A stretch of 64,000 nucleotides of DNA from Sedimentitalea sp042687825 (lineage in GTDB: Bacteria; Pseudomonadota; Alphaproteobacteria; Rhodobacterales; Rhodobacteraceae): positions 73,780 to 137,779 of the forward strand of contig NZ_JBHUQE010000010.1 in NCBI RefSeq assembly GCF_042687825.1, written 5' to 3'. Position numbers and translations under genes: made by a program. Below the pieces are notes generated by a model. That model was not told the origin of the DNA. It saw only the letters and a list, made by a program, of their open reading frames with translations, and ran no database searches. How positions within the stretch are numbered: the stretch's first letter is position 1; the number at the start of each line of letters is the position of its first letter. Shown one piece after another: positions 15,597-23,855 of this stretch.

Positions 15597-17840
15597 TCAG
15601 ATCTGGGTGCGCAGCAATTCCATCACCGCAGGTCGCACCGACTGATCGCCGCGCTCGCGCGCGGTGTCGATGGCCTGGCGCACCTCTTCCAGGCTGCTGC
15701 GGCGCAACAGGCTTTTGACCGGCCCGATCGAGGCCGGGCGCATGGACAACGAGCGGATGCCAATCGCCGCCAGACACAGCGCCTCGATCGGTCGCCCGGC
15801 ATCCTCGCCGCAGAAACTGAGCGGTGTGTTGCTGAGCCTGCAGCGCTCGACGATCCTTTCGATCAGACTGAGAAAGCTGACATTCAGCGTGTCATAGCGC
15901 CGGCGCACGCGCTCGTTCTCGCGGTCGGCGGCGAAAAAGAACTGTTTCAGGTCGTTGCCGCCGATCGACAGGAATTCGACCTCTTGAAAGAACCGCTCGG
16001 GCGCAAAAACCAGCGATGGCGTTTCCAGCATCGCGCCGATCTCCAGCTTTTCCGGCAGCACATGGCCCAGCCGCCGTTCGCGGGCGATGGCCTTGTCAAC
16101 CTCGTGACGCGCGGCCAGATATTCCTCGTACTGGGCGACGAAGGGAAACATGATGGTGAGCGGACGCCCCTTGGCGGCGCGGATCAGCGCCTGCAGCTGC
16201 ATGCGCATCACACCCGGCTTGTCCAGCCCGACCCGGATGGCGCGCCAGCCCAGCGCCGGGTTCGGCTCGTCATTGGGCTTCATATAGGGCAGCACCTTGT
16301 CCGAACCGATATCCAGGGTGCGGAACACGACCCGCTTGCCATGCGCTGAATCCAGCACCCGCGAATAGATTTCGGCCAGTTCCATGCGCTTGGGCATCTG
16401 GTTGCGGATCAGGAACTGCAACTCGGTGCGGAACAGGCCGACTCCTTCGGCGCCCGATCCGACCAGCGACGGCAGATCCGCCATCAGGCCGGCATTCATC
16501 GTCAGGGTCAACTTGGTGCCACAACGGGTCTTGGCCGGCTTGTCACGAATCGAGGCATAGCGCTCTTGCGCCTTGGCCTGCATGGCGATCTTGTCGCGAA
16601 AGGCGGCCACCACGCTTTCCTCCGGGCGCAGGTGTACCGCGCCCTGATCGCCGTCGACCATGATGTGGTCGCCATTCAACGCCTCTGTGGCGATACGGCC
16701 GGCATGCACGATCAGCGGTATCGCCAGCGCCCGCGCGACGATGGCGGCATGGCTGCCGACGGAACCTTCTTCGAGCACGATGCCGCGCAGGTTGCGGCCA
16801 TATTCCAGCAACTCGGCGGGACCGATGTTGCGCGCGACCAGGATTGGATCCGCCGGCAGGTCGGCCCCGGTCTCGGTGCCCTGCCCGGTCAGGATGCGCA
16901 ACAGCCGGTTGCTGAGATCGTCGAGATCGCTGAGACGCTCGCGCAAATAGGAATCGGTGACCTGCGACATGCGCGCCCGCGCCTGAGACTGTTCCTTTTC
17001 CACGGCAGCTTCGGCGCTGAGCCCGCGGCTGATGTCCTCTTCCATGCGGCGCATCCAGCCCTTGGAATTGGCGAACATGCGATAGGCTTCGAGCACCTGC
17101 AGCTGCTCCTTGTCGCCGCTGCGCGACATTTCCAGCATCCGGTCGACGCCAACCCGCAATTCCTCGACGGCCTCAAGCAGCCGTTCCAGTTCGCGATTCG
17201 GGTCGTCCGCAATCGGGTTCGCAACCACCACGCGCGGTTCGTGCAGCCAGACATGGCCCTCGGCGGCCCCTTCCTGCGCGGTGGTGCCGCGAAACAGCAC
17301 CGGCTGCTGGTGCCGCGCGGACAGGGCCGCGCCCTCGCCGACAAAGGCCCCCAGCTCGGTCATCTCGGCGATGACCATGGCCACGACTTCCAGTGCATAG
17401 AGCTCATCCGCGGTAAAGGTCCGGGCCTCGCGCGACTGCACGACCAGCACGCCCAGCTTTTCGCCCAGACGCTGGATCGGGATGCCGAGAAAGGATGAAA
17501 ATTTCTCTTCCCCGGTCTCGGGCATATAGCGAAACCCCTGTTCTGCAGGGGCATTGGGCGTGTTGACCGTCTTTCCGGTCCGGGCGACCTTGCCCACCAG
17601 ACCTTCGCCCAGGCGTAGCCGGGTATGGTGCACGGCGGCGGAATCCAGCCCTTCGGTGGCGCAGAGTTCCAGGGTTTCCTCGTCGCGGAACAGGTAGACC
17701 GAGCAGACCTCGGAGCCCATGCTGTCGGCAATCAGATGGGTGATCTTGTCCAGCCGCGCCTGACCGGCGACATCGCTGGCCATGGCGTCGCGCAAGCGGC
17801 CAAGCAGCTTGCGGCTTTCGGTTTCAGTATGGTCTGCCAT
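15597..17840 (-). CDS. ptsP: Phosphoenolpyruvate-protein phosphotransferase PtsP (enzyme I-Ntr)
   Basis: A 747-residue first enzyme of the nitrogen-type phosphotransferase system. It takes phosphate from PEP and passes it to NPr and EIIA-Ntr, which adjust metabolism and K+ handling. Domains: a GAF domain (about residues 20-165; SVYLFRDEETLELCATEGL), the PTS enzyme I N-terminal domain, the phospho-His domain with His364 in EEGSVGSHAAIVARALAIP, and the PEP-utilising TIM barrel with GVGLFRTELQFL and SIGGNDLKQFFFAADRENE. It follows lysC by 47 bases on the same strand. Partner genes are not in the window. Length matches the family. Confidence 0.95.
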   Translation of the reverse strand: MADHTETESRKLLGRLRDAMASDVAGQARLDKITHLIADSMGSEVCSVYLFRDEETLELCATEGLDSAAVHHTRLRLGEGLVGKVARTGKTVNTPNAPAEQGFRYMPETGEEKFSSFLGIPIQRLGEKLGVLVVQSREARTFTADELYALEVVAMVIAEMTELGAFVGEGAALSARHQQPVLFRGTTAQEGAAEGHVWLHEPRVVVANPIADDPNRELERLLEAVEELRVGVDRMLEMSRSGDKEQLQVLEAYRMFANSKGWMRRMEEDISRGLSAEAAVEKEQSQARARMSQVTDSYLRERLSDLDDLSNRLLRILTGQGTETGADLPADPILVARNIGPAELLEYGRNLRGIVLEEGSVGSHAAIVARALAIPLIVHAGRIATEALNGDHIMVDGDQGAVHLRPEESVVAAFRDKIAMQAKAQERYASIRDKPAKTRCGTKLTLTMNAGLMADLPSLVGSGAEGVGLFRTELQFLIRNQMPKRMELAEIYSRVLDSAHGKRVVFRTLDIGSDKVLPYMKPNDEPNPALGWRAIRVGLDKPGVMRMQLQALIRAAKGRPLTIMFPFVAQYEEYLAARHEVDKAIARERRLGHVLPEKLEIGAMLETPSLVFAPERFFQEVEFLSIGGNDLKQFFFAADRENERVRRRYDTLNVSFLSLIERIVERCRLSNTPLSFCGEDAGRPIEALCLAAIGIRSLSMRPASIGPVKSLLRRSSLEEVRQAIDTARERGDQSVRPAVMELLRTQI

Positions 17841-17887
17841 ACGCCGGGTTCAATTCCTTGCAGCAGGAAAGCCCAAGCGGATTGCGC

Positions 17888-19126
17888 TCAGGCCGCCTTG
17901 TCCAGTTCAAAGGCATCATGCAGGGCCTGCACGGCAAGTTCCATGTATTTCCGGTCAATCAGCACCGAAATCTTTATCTCGGAGGTTGTAATGACCTTGA
18001 TGTTTATACCCTCGGCCGAGAGCACCTTGAACATTTTGGCAGCCACACCGGTGTGGCTGCGCATGCCGATTCCGACCACCGAGACCTTTGCCACATCGGT
18101 GTCGGCCAGCAATTCGCCAAAGTTCAGAACGCCCTGATCCTTGATCTCAGCCATCGCCTTTTCGGCCCGCTTGACCTGATCGGTGGGGCAGGAAAAGGTC
18201 ATGTCGGTGCGGCCCTCTTCGCTGATATTCTGCACGATCATGTCGACATTCACCCCGGCATCGGACAGGGCGGTAAAGATCGTCGCCGCGATACCCGGGC
18301 GGTCGGCCACCGACAACAGCGTCATCTTGGCCTCGTCGCGGGAATGGGCAACACCGGCCACAACATTGGATTCCATGATATCCTCCTCATCGCAGACCAG
18401 CGTGCCGGCCGTGTCGGATTGTTCTTCGAAACTGCTCAGGACCCGCAGCTTGACCTTGTAGCGCATCGCCAGTTCGACCGAGCGGGTCTGCAGCACCTTG
18501 GCGCCCAGGCTGGCCAGTTCCAGCATTTCCTCAAAGGCGATCCTGTCAAGCTTGCGCGCCTTGTCGGTGATCCGCGGGTCGGTGGTATAGACCCCGTCCA
18601 CGTCGGTATAGATGTCGCAGCGTTCGGCCTCGAAGGCGGCGGCAAAGGCCACTGCGGTGGTGTCGCTGCCGCCCCGGCCCAGCGTGGTGATGCGGCCATC
18701 GGGTCCGATGCCCTGGAACCCGGCCACAACGGCGACACGCATGCCTTCGCCGAACTTGGCCATGATATTATCGGTCGGTATGTCCTCGATGCGGGCCGCG
18801 GCATGGGCCGCCGTGGTCTTGACCGGCACCTGCCAGCCCTGCCAGCTGCGGGCCGGCACGTCCATTTCCTGCAGGGTCAGCGCCATCAGCCCGGCGGTGA
18901 CATTTTCACCCGAACTGACCACAGCGTCGAATTCACGGGCATCAAACAGCGGCGAGGTCTCTTCGACCCAGCCGACCAGTTCGTTGGTCTTTCCGGACAT
19001 GGCGCTGACGATGACGATGACGTCATAGCCCTTGGCCACCTCGACGCCGATGCGTTTCGCCACACGGCGGATGCGATCGAGGTTGGCGACCGAAGTGCCA
19101 CCGAATTTCATCACGAGAACGGGCAT
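17888..19126 (-). CDS. lysC: Aspartate kinase
   Basis: A 412-residue aspartokinase, the first step from aspartate to lysine, threonine and methionine. The N-terminal kinase domain starts MPVLVMKFGGTSVANLDRI and contains VSAMSGKTNELVGW, GRGGSDTTAVAFAAAF and DIYTDVDGVYTTDPR. Two ACT domains occupy the C-terminal third (about residues 265-410; SDAGVNVDMIVQNISEEGR and SVVGIGMRSHTGVAAKMF), so feedback inhibition by pathway amino acids is likely. The ATG at 19126 gives the standard length. thrC of the same pathway is 13 kb away in this window. ptsP follows on the same strand. Confidence 0.96.
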   Translation of the reverse strand: MPVLVMKFGGTSVANLDRIRRVAKRIGVEVAKGYDVIVIVSAMSGKTNELVGWVEETSPLFDAREFDAVVSSGENVTAGLMALTLQEMDVPARSWQGWQVPVKTTAAHAAARIEDIPTDNIMAKFGEGMRVAVVAGFQGIGPDGRITTLGRGGSDTTAVAFAAAFEAERCDIYTDVDGVYTTDPRITDKARKLDRIAFEEMLELASLGAKVLQTRSVELAMRYKVKLRVLSSFEEQSDTAGTLVCDEEDIMESNVVAGVAHSRDEAKMTLLSVADRPGIAATIFTALSDAGVNVDMIVQNISEEGRTDMTFSCPTDQVKRAEKAMAEIKDQGVLNFGELLADTDVAKVSVVGIGMRSHTGVAAKMFKVLSAEGINIKVITTSEIKISVLIDRKYMELAVQALHDAFELDKAA

Positions 19127-19299
19127 GATCCGAGCCTTTCCCTGCGCCTTGGCTGTCAATTGCCCGCCTCTTATGCGAGGGGGGGGCCAAGGGCAAGTGG
19201 ACAAACCGGGTTGCCGGCGGCGAAACCCACCGGCCAAACCGTGAATATCCGCAATTCGGCGGCGTTGATCCGGTCGCGGTCGGCCCGGGTTCAGGCGGC

Positions 19300-19315
19300 C
19301 CGCAGACTGCTGCGG
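19300..19315 (-). terminator. Short hairpin downstream of the DUF1178 gene
   Basis: A perfect six-base-pair stem with a four-base loop (CCGCAG-ACTG-CTGCGG on the plus strand) lies seven bases past the stop of the minus-strand DUF1178 gene. No U-run follows, so it is a weak candidate for an intrinsic terminator. It could equally stabilise the 3' end of the message. Confidence 0.3.
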
Positions 19316-19321
19316 ACGGTC

Positions 19322-19768
19322 TCAGTTGGTCTTTCGGTTGGGCAGGAATGGCAGCGGCGCGACCGAGATGCCCTCATCCAGCAATTTGCGCGCCTCGTCC
19401 ACTTTGGCCTCGCCATAGATCGCGCGCTCGGGCACCTTGCCCTCGTGCATGGCGCGCGCCTCGTCGGCGAAATTCACCCCCACATAGTCGGAATTGTCCT
19501 CGACCCGGCGGCGCAGTTCGGCCAGCGCCTGCTGCTTGGCATTGGCGGGTTGCGTCAGGGGGGTACCGGGCGCAGGCGGCGTCGCGTCGATCGCGGCGTC
19601 GGACGCGGCGCGCACGCGGGGGGCCATGACCGCCTTTTCGACCTTGCAGATACCGCAGACCGCACAGGCGATCATTCCCGATGCCACCAGCTTTTCATAG
19701 GCCTCAGAGGACTGAAACCAGCTGTCAAAGCTGTGTCCGTCTGCACATTTTAACGCGTATTGAATCAT
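19322..19768 (-). CDS. DUF1178 family protein
   Basis: A 148-residue protein that matches the DUF1178 family of alpha- and betaproteobacteria. The N-terminus MIQYALKCADGHSFDSWFQS with the following IACAVCGICKVEKAVMAPRV carries cysteines (C8, C36, C39, C42 region) that resemble a small zinc-ribbon. A variable Ala/Pro linker follows, then a conserved C-terminal segment (VEDNSDYVGVNFADEARAMH, IYGEAKVDEARKLLDEGI, PLPFLPNRK). The function is unknown. It is cytoplasmic by prediction. It lies between the NUDIX gene upstream and lysC downstream, all on the minus strand. Confidence 0.92.
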   Translation of the reverse strand: MIQYALKCADGHSFDSWFQSSEAYEKLVASGMIACAVCGICKVEKAVMAPRVRAASDAAIDATPPAPGTPLTQPANAKQQALAELRRRVEDNSDYVGVNFADEARAMHEGKVPERAIYGEAKVDEARKLLDEGISVAPLPFLPNRKTN

Positions 19769-19837
19769 CGCAAAATTTACTTAAATGAAACCCGATTAGA
19801 TATCGGCCAGATTGACAAATCAAGAAAATTGCATACT

Positions 19838-20302
19838 TCAGCCCAGAATTTTCGGATCGAAGTCCCGCAAAATGCGGGCCAGTTCTGGTTCGGTGACCCG
19901 GGCCGCTGCTTTTTTCGGCGAAAACCATTTGCGCCGGCGCTGATACCGTTCGGGAAAGTCACGCACCAGCGACTTGACCCGCACCGGATAGATCATCGCA
20001 ACGCAAGGCAGCCCGCCGACCGCATTCAGGACCTTGTAATAGGAATATAGACCGAGACAACGGTCGATCGGCTTACCGACAACACCGGCCTCTTCCCAAG
20101 CCTCTTGCGCGGCGGATTGCGCCGGGGTCATCCCGTCCATCGGCCAGCCCTTTGGAACGATCCAGCGCCCGGTTCTGCGCGACGTCACCAGCAGGATCTG
20201 TGGCCTGTCGCGCTGGACGCGATAGCACAGGGCAGCGAACTGGCTGCGCACATCGCTTTTGTGTGATGCCTTGATGGTAATCGGCAATTGCTTGATCAGC
20301 AT
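19838..20302 (-). CDS. NUDIX hydrolase (DIPP-like)
   Basis: A 154-residue NUDIX hydrolase. The catalytic helix lies at residues 52-74: WIVPKGWPMDG followed by AAQEAWEEAGV. The metal-binding glutamates E67, E70 and E71 are present, but the first glutamate of the canonical box is Met58 and the usual Arg is Gln66. The PKGW start resembles diphosphoinositol-polyphosphate/diadenosine-polyphosphate hydrolases; the actual nucleotide or pyrophosphate substrate is not known. The ATG at 20302 has AGGA just upstream. A longer frame reaches 20404, but its first 34 residues are atypical for the family. Confidence 0.85.
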   Translation of the reverse strand: MLIKQLPITIKASHKSDVRSQFAALCYRVQRDRPQILLVTSRRTGRWIVPKGWPMDGMTPAQSAAQEAWEEAGVVGKPIDRCLGLYSYYKVLNAVGGLPCVAMIYPVRVKSLVRDFPERYQRRRKWFSPKKAAARVTEPELARILRDFDPKILG

Positions 20303-20396
20303 GTTTCCTACCCGCGCTCCGCACCTTTTTGTTTCAAGGCTACAACGCCGTTTCCCGAATTTCACCAAATATCTGCGGAAACTCTCCATATTTTGT

Positions 20397-20413
20397 GTTA
20401 CCAAATGGTAAAC
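20397..20413. promoter_or_regulatory. Short palindrome upstream of the NUDIX gene
   Basis: An inverted repeat with arms TTACC and GGTAA separated by AAAT, extended on each side by G or AC, lies about 100 bases before the NUDIX start and just past the end of the EcsC gene. Such a dyad in an A/T-rich gap is a candidate operator. No regulator can be named. Confidence 0.25.
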
Positions 20414-20427
20414 GATCTACATCTGCA

Positions 20428-21186
20428 TTAACCAATTCCCGGCTGCATCCGGTTTGTCAGACGCTGAACCAGATCACGATGCGGCACGTCGCCGTTGATG
20501 GCCAGCCGGCGCAGACCGAAATGAACATGCGCAATCTGCTGGTAATAGCTGGTATAGACATAGTTCGCGGTGGCACCCGCCACCGCTCCCAGAACCGGTA
20601 CGGTCTGGGTAGCCAACTTTTGCCCCAGCACCGCCGCTAGCCGCGGCGTCACCGCGGCGATCAGCTTGTGCAGCCCGCCGCCGCTGAGCGTCAGGCGCAG
20701 CGAAAGAAATCCCAGATCGGCCCCGTCATCGACCGTCAGCGGACCGGATGCTGCAAAGACCCGGATACAGTCGAACTGGACATTCTCCGCCGCCGGGTCA
20801 AAGCCGTGTTCGGCGGCCACGTCCTGAATGGCGCGCAACAGCACCGTCGTCGTCGCCGGCAGCTCGACCAGCGCCGTGGGCAGGCCGCCGAACCCGCCGG
20901 CCGCGCCCATTGCCGTGGTGACCGCCGAATTGACCCAGGGCTTCTGCTCGGGCACGACGCTGCGCGAGCGCTGTGCCGCCGCCATCGCCAGCGTCAATGC
21001 CTGTTCCGTCGCGCCCCCCAGCCCGGCCCGAACGGCTGCGGGCAGCTTGTCGATCAGCCCTTCGGCCTGACCGCCAAGCAGAGTCAGCATCTGCAGGCCG
21101 ACGCCGCTGGCGGCGCGGTATCTGGCGGCCAACCGATCCAGTTCCGCATCGACATCCACCGGTCCGACAGTCACGATTTCGCTCAT
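20428..21186 (-). CDS. EcsC family protein
   Basis: A 252-residue protein with the EcsC domain. Recognisable stretches are an N-terminal helix region (LDRLAARYRAASGVGLQML), the Gly/Ala-rich TTAMGAAGGFGGLPTALVELP, TTTVLLRAIQDVAAEHGFDP, and the C-terminal AVAGATANYVYTSYYQQIAHVHFGLRRL. The domain is named after Bacillus EcsC, whose biochemical role is unclear; the hydrophobic Gly-rich regions suggest membrane association. The start at 21186 follows GAACGGAAGAG. It lies between a GNAT gene and the NUDIX gene on the same strand. Confidence 0.88.
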   Translation of the reverse strand: MSEIVTVGPVDVDAELDRLAARYRAASGVGLQMLTLLGGQAEGLIDKLPAAVRAGLGGATEQALTLAMAAAQRSRSVVPEQKPWVNSAVTTAMGAAGGFGGLPTALVELPATTTVLLRAIQDVAAEHGFDPAAENVQFDCIRVFAASGPLTVDDGADLGFLSLRLTLSGGGLHKLIAAVTPRLAAVLGQKLATQTVPVLGAVAGATANYVYTSYYQQIAHVHFGLRRLAINGDVPHRDLVQRLTNRMQPGIG

Positions 21187-21245
21187 CCGACTCTTCCGTT
21201 CCTTTCAAAGGGACAGAACCAAGATCGGCATTGCCGGCGCGCTTT

Positions 21246-21743
21246 TCAATGCGCGTCGTCCTCCCACCGCGTGACATTGCCGACGACCCCGGCCCAGGCG
21301 CGGGGGGTCAGATCCTGCCCCAGAACCCGTTCGGGATTGGTCGGCGGCGGCATCTCGACCCCGCGCAGCGGCGTGAAACCGAAACGCGCGTAATAGGGTG
21401 CATCCCCGACCAGCATGACCCGCTGCCAGCCCCTGTCGCGGGCCGCGGCCAGCCCGTCGCGGATCAGCACCGCCCCCAGCCCTTCGCCCTGATGCGTCGG
21501 ATGCACCGCCACCGGCCCCAGCAGCAGCGCCGGTGCGCCGCCGACCCGCACCGGCCAGAACCGGATCGCGCCGGCCAGAATGCGGTCGCTGTCGCGTGCC
21601 ACCAGCGACAGGCCCGGCACCGGCGCAACGCCGTCGCGCAACCGGTACGAGGACAGCGCCTCGCGCCCCGGTGCGAAACACAGGTCAAACAACGCCTCGA
21701 CGTCCCACCAGTCGTCCCGGGTTTCAGCTCTCAGTTCAATCAC
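21246..21743 (-). CDS. GNAT family N-acetyltransferase
   Basis: A 165-residue acetyl-CoA-dependent N-acetyltransferase. The core motif A is LLLGPVAVHPTHQGEGLGAVLI, followed by RGWQRVMLVGDAPYYARFGF, a pattern seen in YhbS-like GNAT proteins. The acceptor is unknown. The start is uncertain: a GTG at 21743 gives an N-terminus (IELRAETRDDWWDVEALFD) that fits the domain and leaves room for a promoter region with the divergent flavin reductase. An ATG at 21812 would extend it by 23 residues of no clear homology. Confidence 0.8.
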   Translation of the reverse strand: MIELRAETRDDWWDVEALFDLCFAPGREALSSYRLRDGVAPVPGLSLVARDSDRILAGAIRFWPVRVGGAPALLLGPVAVHPTHQGEGLGAVLIRDGLAAARDRGWQRVMLVGDAPYYARFGFTPLRGVEMPPPTNPERVLGQDLTPRAWAGVVGNVTRWEDDAH

Positions 21744-21823
21744 GCGGGGCGTCCATTCAGCGTTCCGTGGTGGAATTCGCCCTAGCACGCCGCTAAGTCT
21801 GGGGCAAACCATCGGAGAGTTGC

Positions 21824-22432
21824 ATGTTCTACCGCCCCGAAGACGGCCACGGGCTGCCGCACAACCCCTTTAACGCCATCGTCACGCCGCGCCCGATCGG
21901 CTGGATCTCCAGCCGGGCGGCGGATGGCACCAACAACCTGGCGCCCTATTCCTTTTTCAATGCGATTGCCTATGTGCCGCCGCAGGTGATGTTCGCCTCG
22001 ACCGGTGCGAAACCGGATCAGGACGGCACCAAGGACAGCGTTGCCAACATTGCGGAAACCGGCGAATTCTGCGTCAATATCGTCGAATACGCCGCGCGCG
22101 ACGCGATGAATGCCAGCTCGGCGGCGCTGGCCAAGGGCGCGGACGAATTCGACGCCGCCGGCTTGACGCCGATCCCGTGCGAGACCATCGACTGCGCCCG
22201 CGTTCAGGGCGCCCCGGCGGCCCTGGAATGCCGCCTGACCCGGATCATCGACCTGCCGGGTCAGGCCAACCGGCTGGTGCTGGGCCAGGTCACTGGAATC
22301 CACATGCGCGATGACTGCATTCGCGACGGCCGGTTCGATGTCACAACCTTTCAGCCGCTGTCCCGGCTGGGCTATCGCGACTATGCTCGCGTCACCGACC
22401 TGTTCGAGATGACCCGCCCGGGCGAGGGCTAG
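21824..22432 (+). CDS. Flavin reductase family protein
   Basis: A 202-residue FMN-binding protein of the flavin-reductase-like split-barrel family. Typical stretches are ITPRPIGW-type NAIVTPRPIGWISS, NLAPYSFFNAIAYVPPQVMF, KDSVANIAETGEFCVN and, in the C-terminal half, VLGQVTGIHMRDDCI. Proteins of this group bind FMN and either reduce free flavin for a partner oxygenase or act on other small substrates. No partner is adjacent. The ATG at 21824 follows GGAGAGTTGC. Confidence 0.88.
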   Translation: MFYRPEDGHGLPHNPFNAIVTPRPIGWISSRAADGTNNLAPYSFFNAIAYVPPQVMFASTGAKPDQDGTKDSVANIAETGEFCVNIVEYAARDAMNASSAALAKGADEFDAAGLTPIPCETIDCARVQGAPAALECRLTRIIDLPGQANRLVLGQVTGIHMRDDCIRDGRFDVTTFQPLSRLGYRDYARVTDLFEMTRPGEG

Positions 22433-22624
22433 GCCCGCCTTGACCCAGCCTCCTCTGGGAGCTGGTTGTCGGTGACCTTCGACGGCATTTCCATTGCAGG
22501 GATTTCGGGCCTCTTTCTGAACCGCATGGCGGCACCCCACGCCCGCAACGGAGACTCATTTCATCGAGCGGACCAGTCCCCGGCCATTGGGTATTGAATC
22601 AACGCCCGTGTCAGTGTCAGGTCG

Positions 22625-23251
22625 TTGCATCGACGAACATTGCAGATCTTGGATTTCATCTTGGCAAGAAACTTCAAAGCCCCGGTGGGCCAGTCTATCT
22701 TCAGCCCTGGTCAGGAATGCCCCGGCTTTCTGAGCCTCAAGTCAGGGTCGATCCGCGTAACCTTGTCCGGCGCTTCGGGGCGAGAGGTGGTCCTCTATCG
22801 CGTTGGGCCCGGAGAGGTCTGCCTGCAAACCTTCTCCTGTCTGGTGGATGGCAGGGTCTACGGGGCCGAGGGCATCGTCGAGGCCGATATCGAAGGCGAG
22901 ATGATACCGGCGCGTGAATTCCGAAAACGTCTGGAGGATGACAAGGATTTTCGCCAGGCGGTCCTCGCGTCGGTTGCGCTCAGATTCACCGAATATCAGG
23001 AACTGGTCGAAGACGTGGCCCTGACAGCATTTGATGCCCGACTGGCCAAGACGTTGCTGAAACTTGCAGACGATGAGGGACTTGTGCGGTCGTCTCATGC
23101 ATCGCTGGCGGCGGAAACCGCGTCCGGTCGCGCCTATGTTAGCCGACGACTTGCAGCATTCGCCCGACAGGGCCTTGTCGAACAGCGGACCCACGGCGTT
23201 TGCATCATCGATAAACGCACCTTGGAACAGATTGTCGCAGACTCGCGGTGA
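22625..23251 (+). CDS. Crp/Fnr family transcriptional regulator
   Basis: A 208-residue regulator with an N-terminal cyclic-nucleotide-binding-type beta-roll (about residues 10-110; FSPGQECPGFLSLKSGSIRV and VVLYRVGPGEVC) and a C-terminal Crp-type winged helix (about 140-205; SLAAETASGRAYVSRRLAAF is the helix-turn-helix). It does not show the Cys cluster of oxygen-sensing Fnr. The likely start is a TTG at 22625; the upstream sequence lacks an obvious ribosome-binding site. The downstream DUF2892 gene is 69 bases away and such pairs recur in this bacterial group, often with sulfur-related genes. The SulP transporter beyond may be part of that context. Confidence 0.85.
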   Translation: MHRRTLQILDFILARNFKAPVGQSIFSPGQECPGFLSLKSGSIRVTLSGASGREVVLYRVGPGEVCLQTFSCLVDGRVYGAEGIVEADIEGEMIPAREFRKRLEDDKDFRQAVLASVALRFTEYQELVEDVALTAFDARLAKTLLKLADDEGLVRSSHASLAAETASGRAYVSRRLAAFARQGLVEQRTHGVCIIDKRTLEQIVADSR

Positions 23252-23262
23252 CAGTGTCACCG
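23246..23262. promoter_or_regulatory. Palindrome overlapping the Crp/Fnr stop codon
   Basis: CGGTGAC-AGT-GTCACCG is a perfect 7+3+7 inverted repeat covering the TGA stop of the regulator gene. A second smaller inverted repeat (CCGC-N7-GCGG) lies at 23269-23283. The core CAGTGTCA also occurs upstream of the regulator (around 22611-22618). It may be an operator for the regulator itself or an intercistronic RNA hairpin. Confidence 0.4.
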
Positions 23263-23320
23263 TCAGTGCCGCGATCACTGCGGTAGGGTCGCTGCAGTCA
23301 GATTTCAAAGGAGCAAAGAA

Positions 23321-23512
23321 ATGACACGGAATGAAGGAAAGATCGACCGCATCCTGCGCGTCATCGTCGGCCTAGCGCTGCTGTCCATCGTTTTTGTTGG
23401 CCCGCAGACGATGTGGGGCTTGATCGGGATCGTACCGCTTGCGACCGGTCTCATTGGGACCTGCCCGATCTATTCGATCTTCGGGATCAGGACCTGCTCA
23501 ATCAAGGGCTGA
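23321..23512 (+). CDS. DUF2892 (YgaP-type) small membrane protein
   Basis: A 63-residue protein with two hydrophobic segments (ILRVIVGLALLSIVFVG and WGLIGIVPLATGLIGTCPIY) ending in FGIRTCSIKG. It matches the DUF2892 domain, the membrane part of the YgaP rhodanese. Two cysteines, one in GTCPIY and one in RTCSIKG, are conserved in this family. A role linked to sulfur or to membrane thiol chemistry is inferred only by association with rhodaneses. It has a clear ribosome-binding site (AAAGGAGC) and follows the Crp/Fnr gene. Confidence 0.9.
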   Translation: MTRNEGKIDRILRVIVGLALLSIVFVGPQTMWGLIGIVPLATGLIGTCPIYSIFGIRTCSIKG

Positions 23513-23855
23513 ATGATCCGGCGTCATGCCGCCCGTCGGCTTGGCGCCGCATCGACGGTGTTCTGCACGCGGCCCAGGCCGCCACGCCTTTGTGACACAT
23601 TTACGGCGTGGCAAAGGGACGGCCGCGGTGTTCCCACACAGATGCTGTGGCATTTTGACAGGCACGAACGGCCGATCCGGGAAAACGGCGCTGCGGCGTG
23701 ACTTGGCCAGAAGAACGCCGCTTTTTGCGCCGAACGCCGATGTTTCGCAGACCCGGGGTGCCTGACTGACAAATAAGTGCCGCGCTGTGGCGGTGTCGGA
23801 GGGGTGTACAGGGGGTCTAGGGGTGTCACCCCCTGCTATTTCTCTGCATGCGGTC
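23513..23855. other. 343-base intergenic interval
   Basis: No convincing gene is seen between the DUF2892 gene and the convergent SulP gene. Several short overlapping frames exist on both strands but none has a ribosome-binding site or a recognisable domain. The right end holds a G-rich hairpin. Confidence 0.5.
23801..23835 (+). repeat. G/C-rich palindromic element, possible terminator
   Basis: Two GGGGTGT direct repeats (23801-23807 and 23820-23826) surround an inverted repeat CAGGGGGT (23809-23816) and ACCCCCTG (23828-23835). A shorter alternative hairpin, GGGGTG-T-CACCCC, is nested inside. CTATTTCTCT follows on the plus strand. It may terminate the DUF2892 transcript; it also resembles the GGGGG/CCCCC-TATTT extragenic palindromes common in Roseobacter-group genomes. 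Confidence 0.4.

Noticed and set aside
19127..19170. TTGACA before lysC as a -35 box
   Set aside because: It is about 30 bases from the start codon, too close for a promoter with a leader, and no -10 box follows.
22429..22527. 32-residue minus-strand frame starting MRFRKRPEIPAMEMPSK
   Set aside because: It is short, has a weak ribosome-binding site and matches no family I recognise; chance cannot be excluded.
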